NCBI GenBank assembly: GCA_017936205.1
Contig: JAGBGB010000153.1
Span: forward strand, 1-13,959
Length of the DNA: 13,959 nt
Direction: 5' to 3'
Origin: Oscillospiraceae bacterium
GTDB taxonomy: Bacteria > Bacillota > Clostridia > Oscillospirales > Oscillospiraceae
The notes beneath the pieces are model-generated. The model worked only from the letters and a program-made list of their open reading frames with translations, did no database searches and was not told where the DNA came from. Within the stretch, counting starts at the first letter, position 1. Each line of letters begins with the position of its first letter. The translations under genes were made by a program, and so were the position numbers. Shown here piece by piece: positions 13,842 through 13,959 of this stretch.

Positions 13842-13959
13842 TACAATCACGTTTGTTATACATTAATTTCAATTAGAATTACAAATAATAATCAGTTAAT
13901 TCAATAAATTTCAAAGAAATACCGATTCAGGTTATAACCTTTAATAAGCAAACCGCTAT
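13842..13959. other. AT-rich upstream intergenic region
   Basis: A strongly AT-rich stretch with no coding potential, in sharp contrast to the roughly balanced base composition of the gene. It contains short inverted repeats, including the 12-base palindrome at 13929-13940 and ATTTC-AAA-GAAAT at 13908-13920, but no GC-rich hairpin that would serve as a terminator. The neighbouring upstream gene is outside the window. Confidence 0.6.
13929..13940. promoter_or_regulatory. Perfect 12-base palindrome, possible operator
   Basis: AGGTTATAACCT reads the same on both strands. It lies about 90 bases upstream of the -35 hexamer of the giant gene. Symmetric sites of this size can bind dimeric regulators, but one copy in AT-rich DNA could be chance, and the distance is long for simple repression. 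It may belong to the neighbouring gene instead. Confidence 0.2.

Noticed and set aside
13842-13959. Possible terminator of a neighbouring gene or a riboswitch upstream of the promoter
   Set aside because: The inverted repeats are short and AT-rich, without a GC stem followed by a T run. The transcript leader of about 37 bases is too short to hold a riboswitch.

Overview
The window is almost entirely one very large protein-coding gene on the minus strand. It starts at 13769 and runs off the left edge at position 1 without a stop codon, giving at least 4,589 codons, or roughly half a megadalton. The remaining 190 bases (13770-13959) are an AT-rich upstream region with a convincing ribosome binding site and a sigma-A/sigma-70-type promoter. 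No second gene, RNA gene, mobile element or CRISPR array is visible.

The organism is most likely a Gram-positive gut-type Clostridia member (Bacillota, perhaps Oscillospirales). The reasons are the style of the signal peptide, the AAGGA ribosome binding site, the AT-rich intergenic DNA beside coding DNA of moderate GC, and the module families, which I associate with giant surface proteins of that group. This is inference from style, not from a marker gene.

Layout of the protein from N to C terminus (right to left): signal peptide (13695-13769); a short Pro/Glu-rich linker; an M28-family zinc aminopeptidase with a probable inserted PA-like domain and all expected metal and catalytic residues (12267-13535); a Cys-containing linker; eleven tandem modules of about 270-340 residues, the last about 500 (789-12146); and a C-terminal part that looks like a bacterial Ig-like or cadherin-like domain (3-455), after which the window ends.

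Each module opens with His-x-His. It then has a 'GxYxL..D' strand, an (I/L)-C-L-x-G turn (usually LCLNGH), a C-D-C or D/E-D-C turn 24-38 residues later, several 'GGT(I/L)' rungs typical of a right-handed parallel beta-helix, an 'LSGSP.I' rung, and a closing beta-rich segment ending in a 'gW...PF.S..gY...ELYL' pattern. Four of the module junctions carry an extra domain of about 85 residues resembling InlB B-repeat/Flg_new-type bacterial repeats.

The simplest reading is a secreted, probably wall-attached enzyme held on a very long, cysteine-stapled beta-helical stalk. The stalk may itself bind a host, mucin or polysaccharide ligand. The anchoring end lies outside the window.
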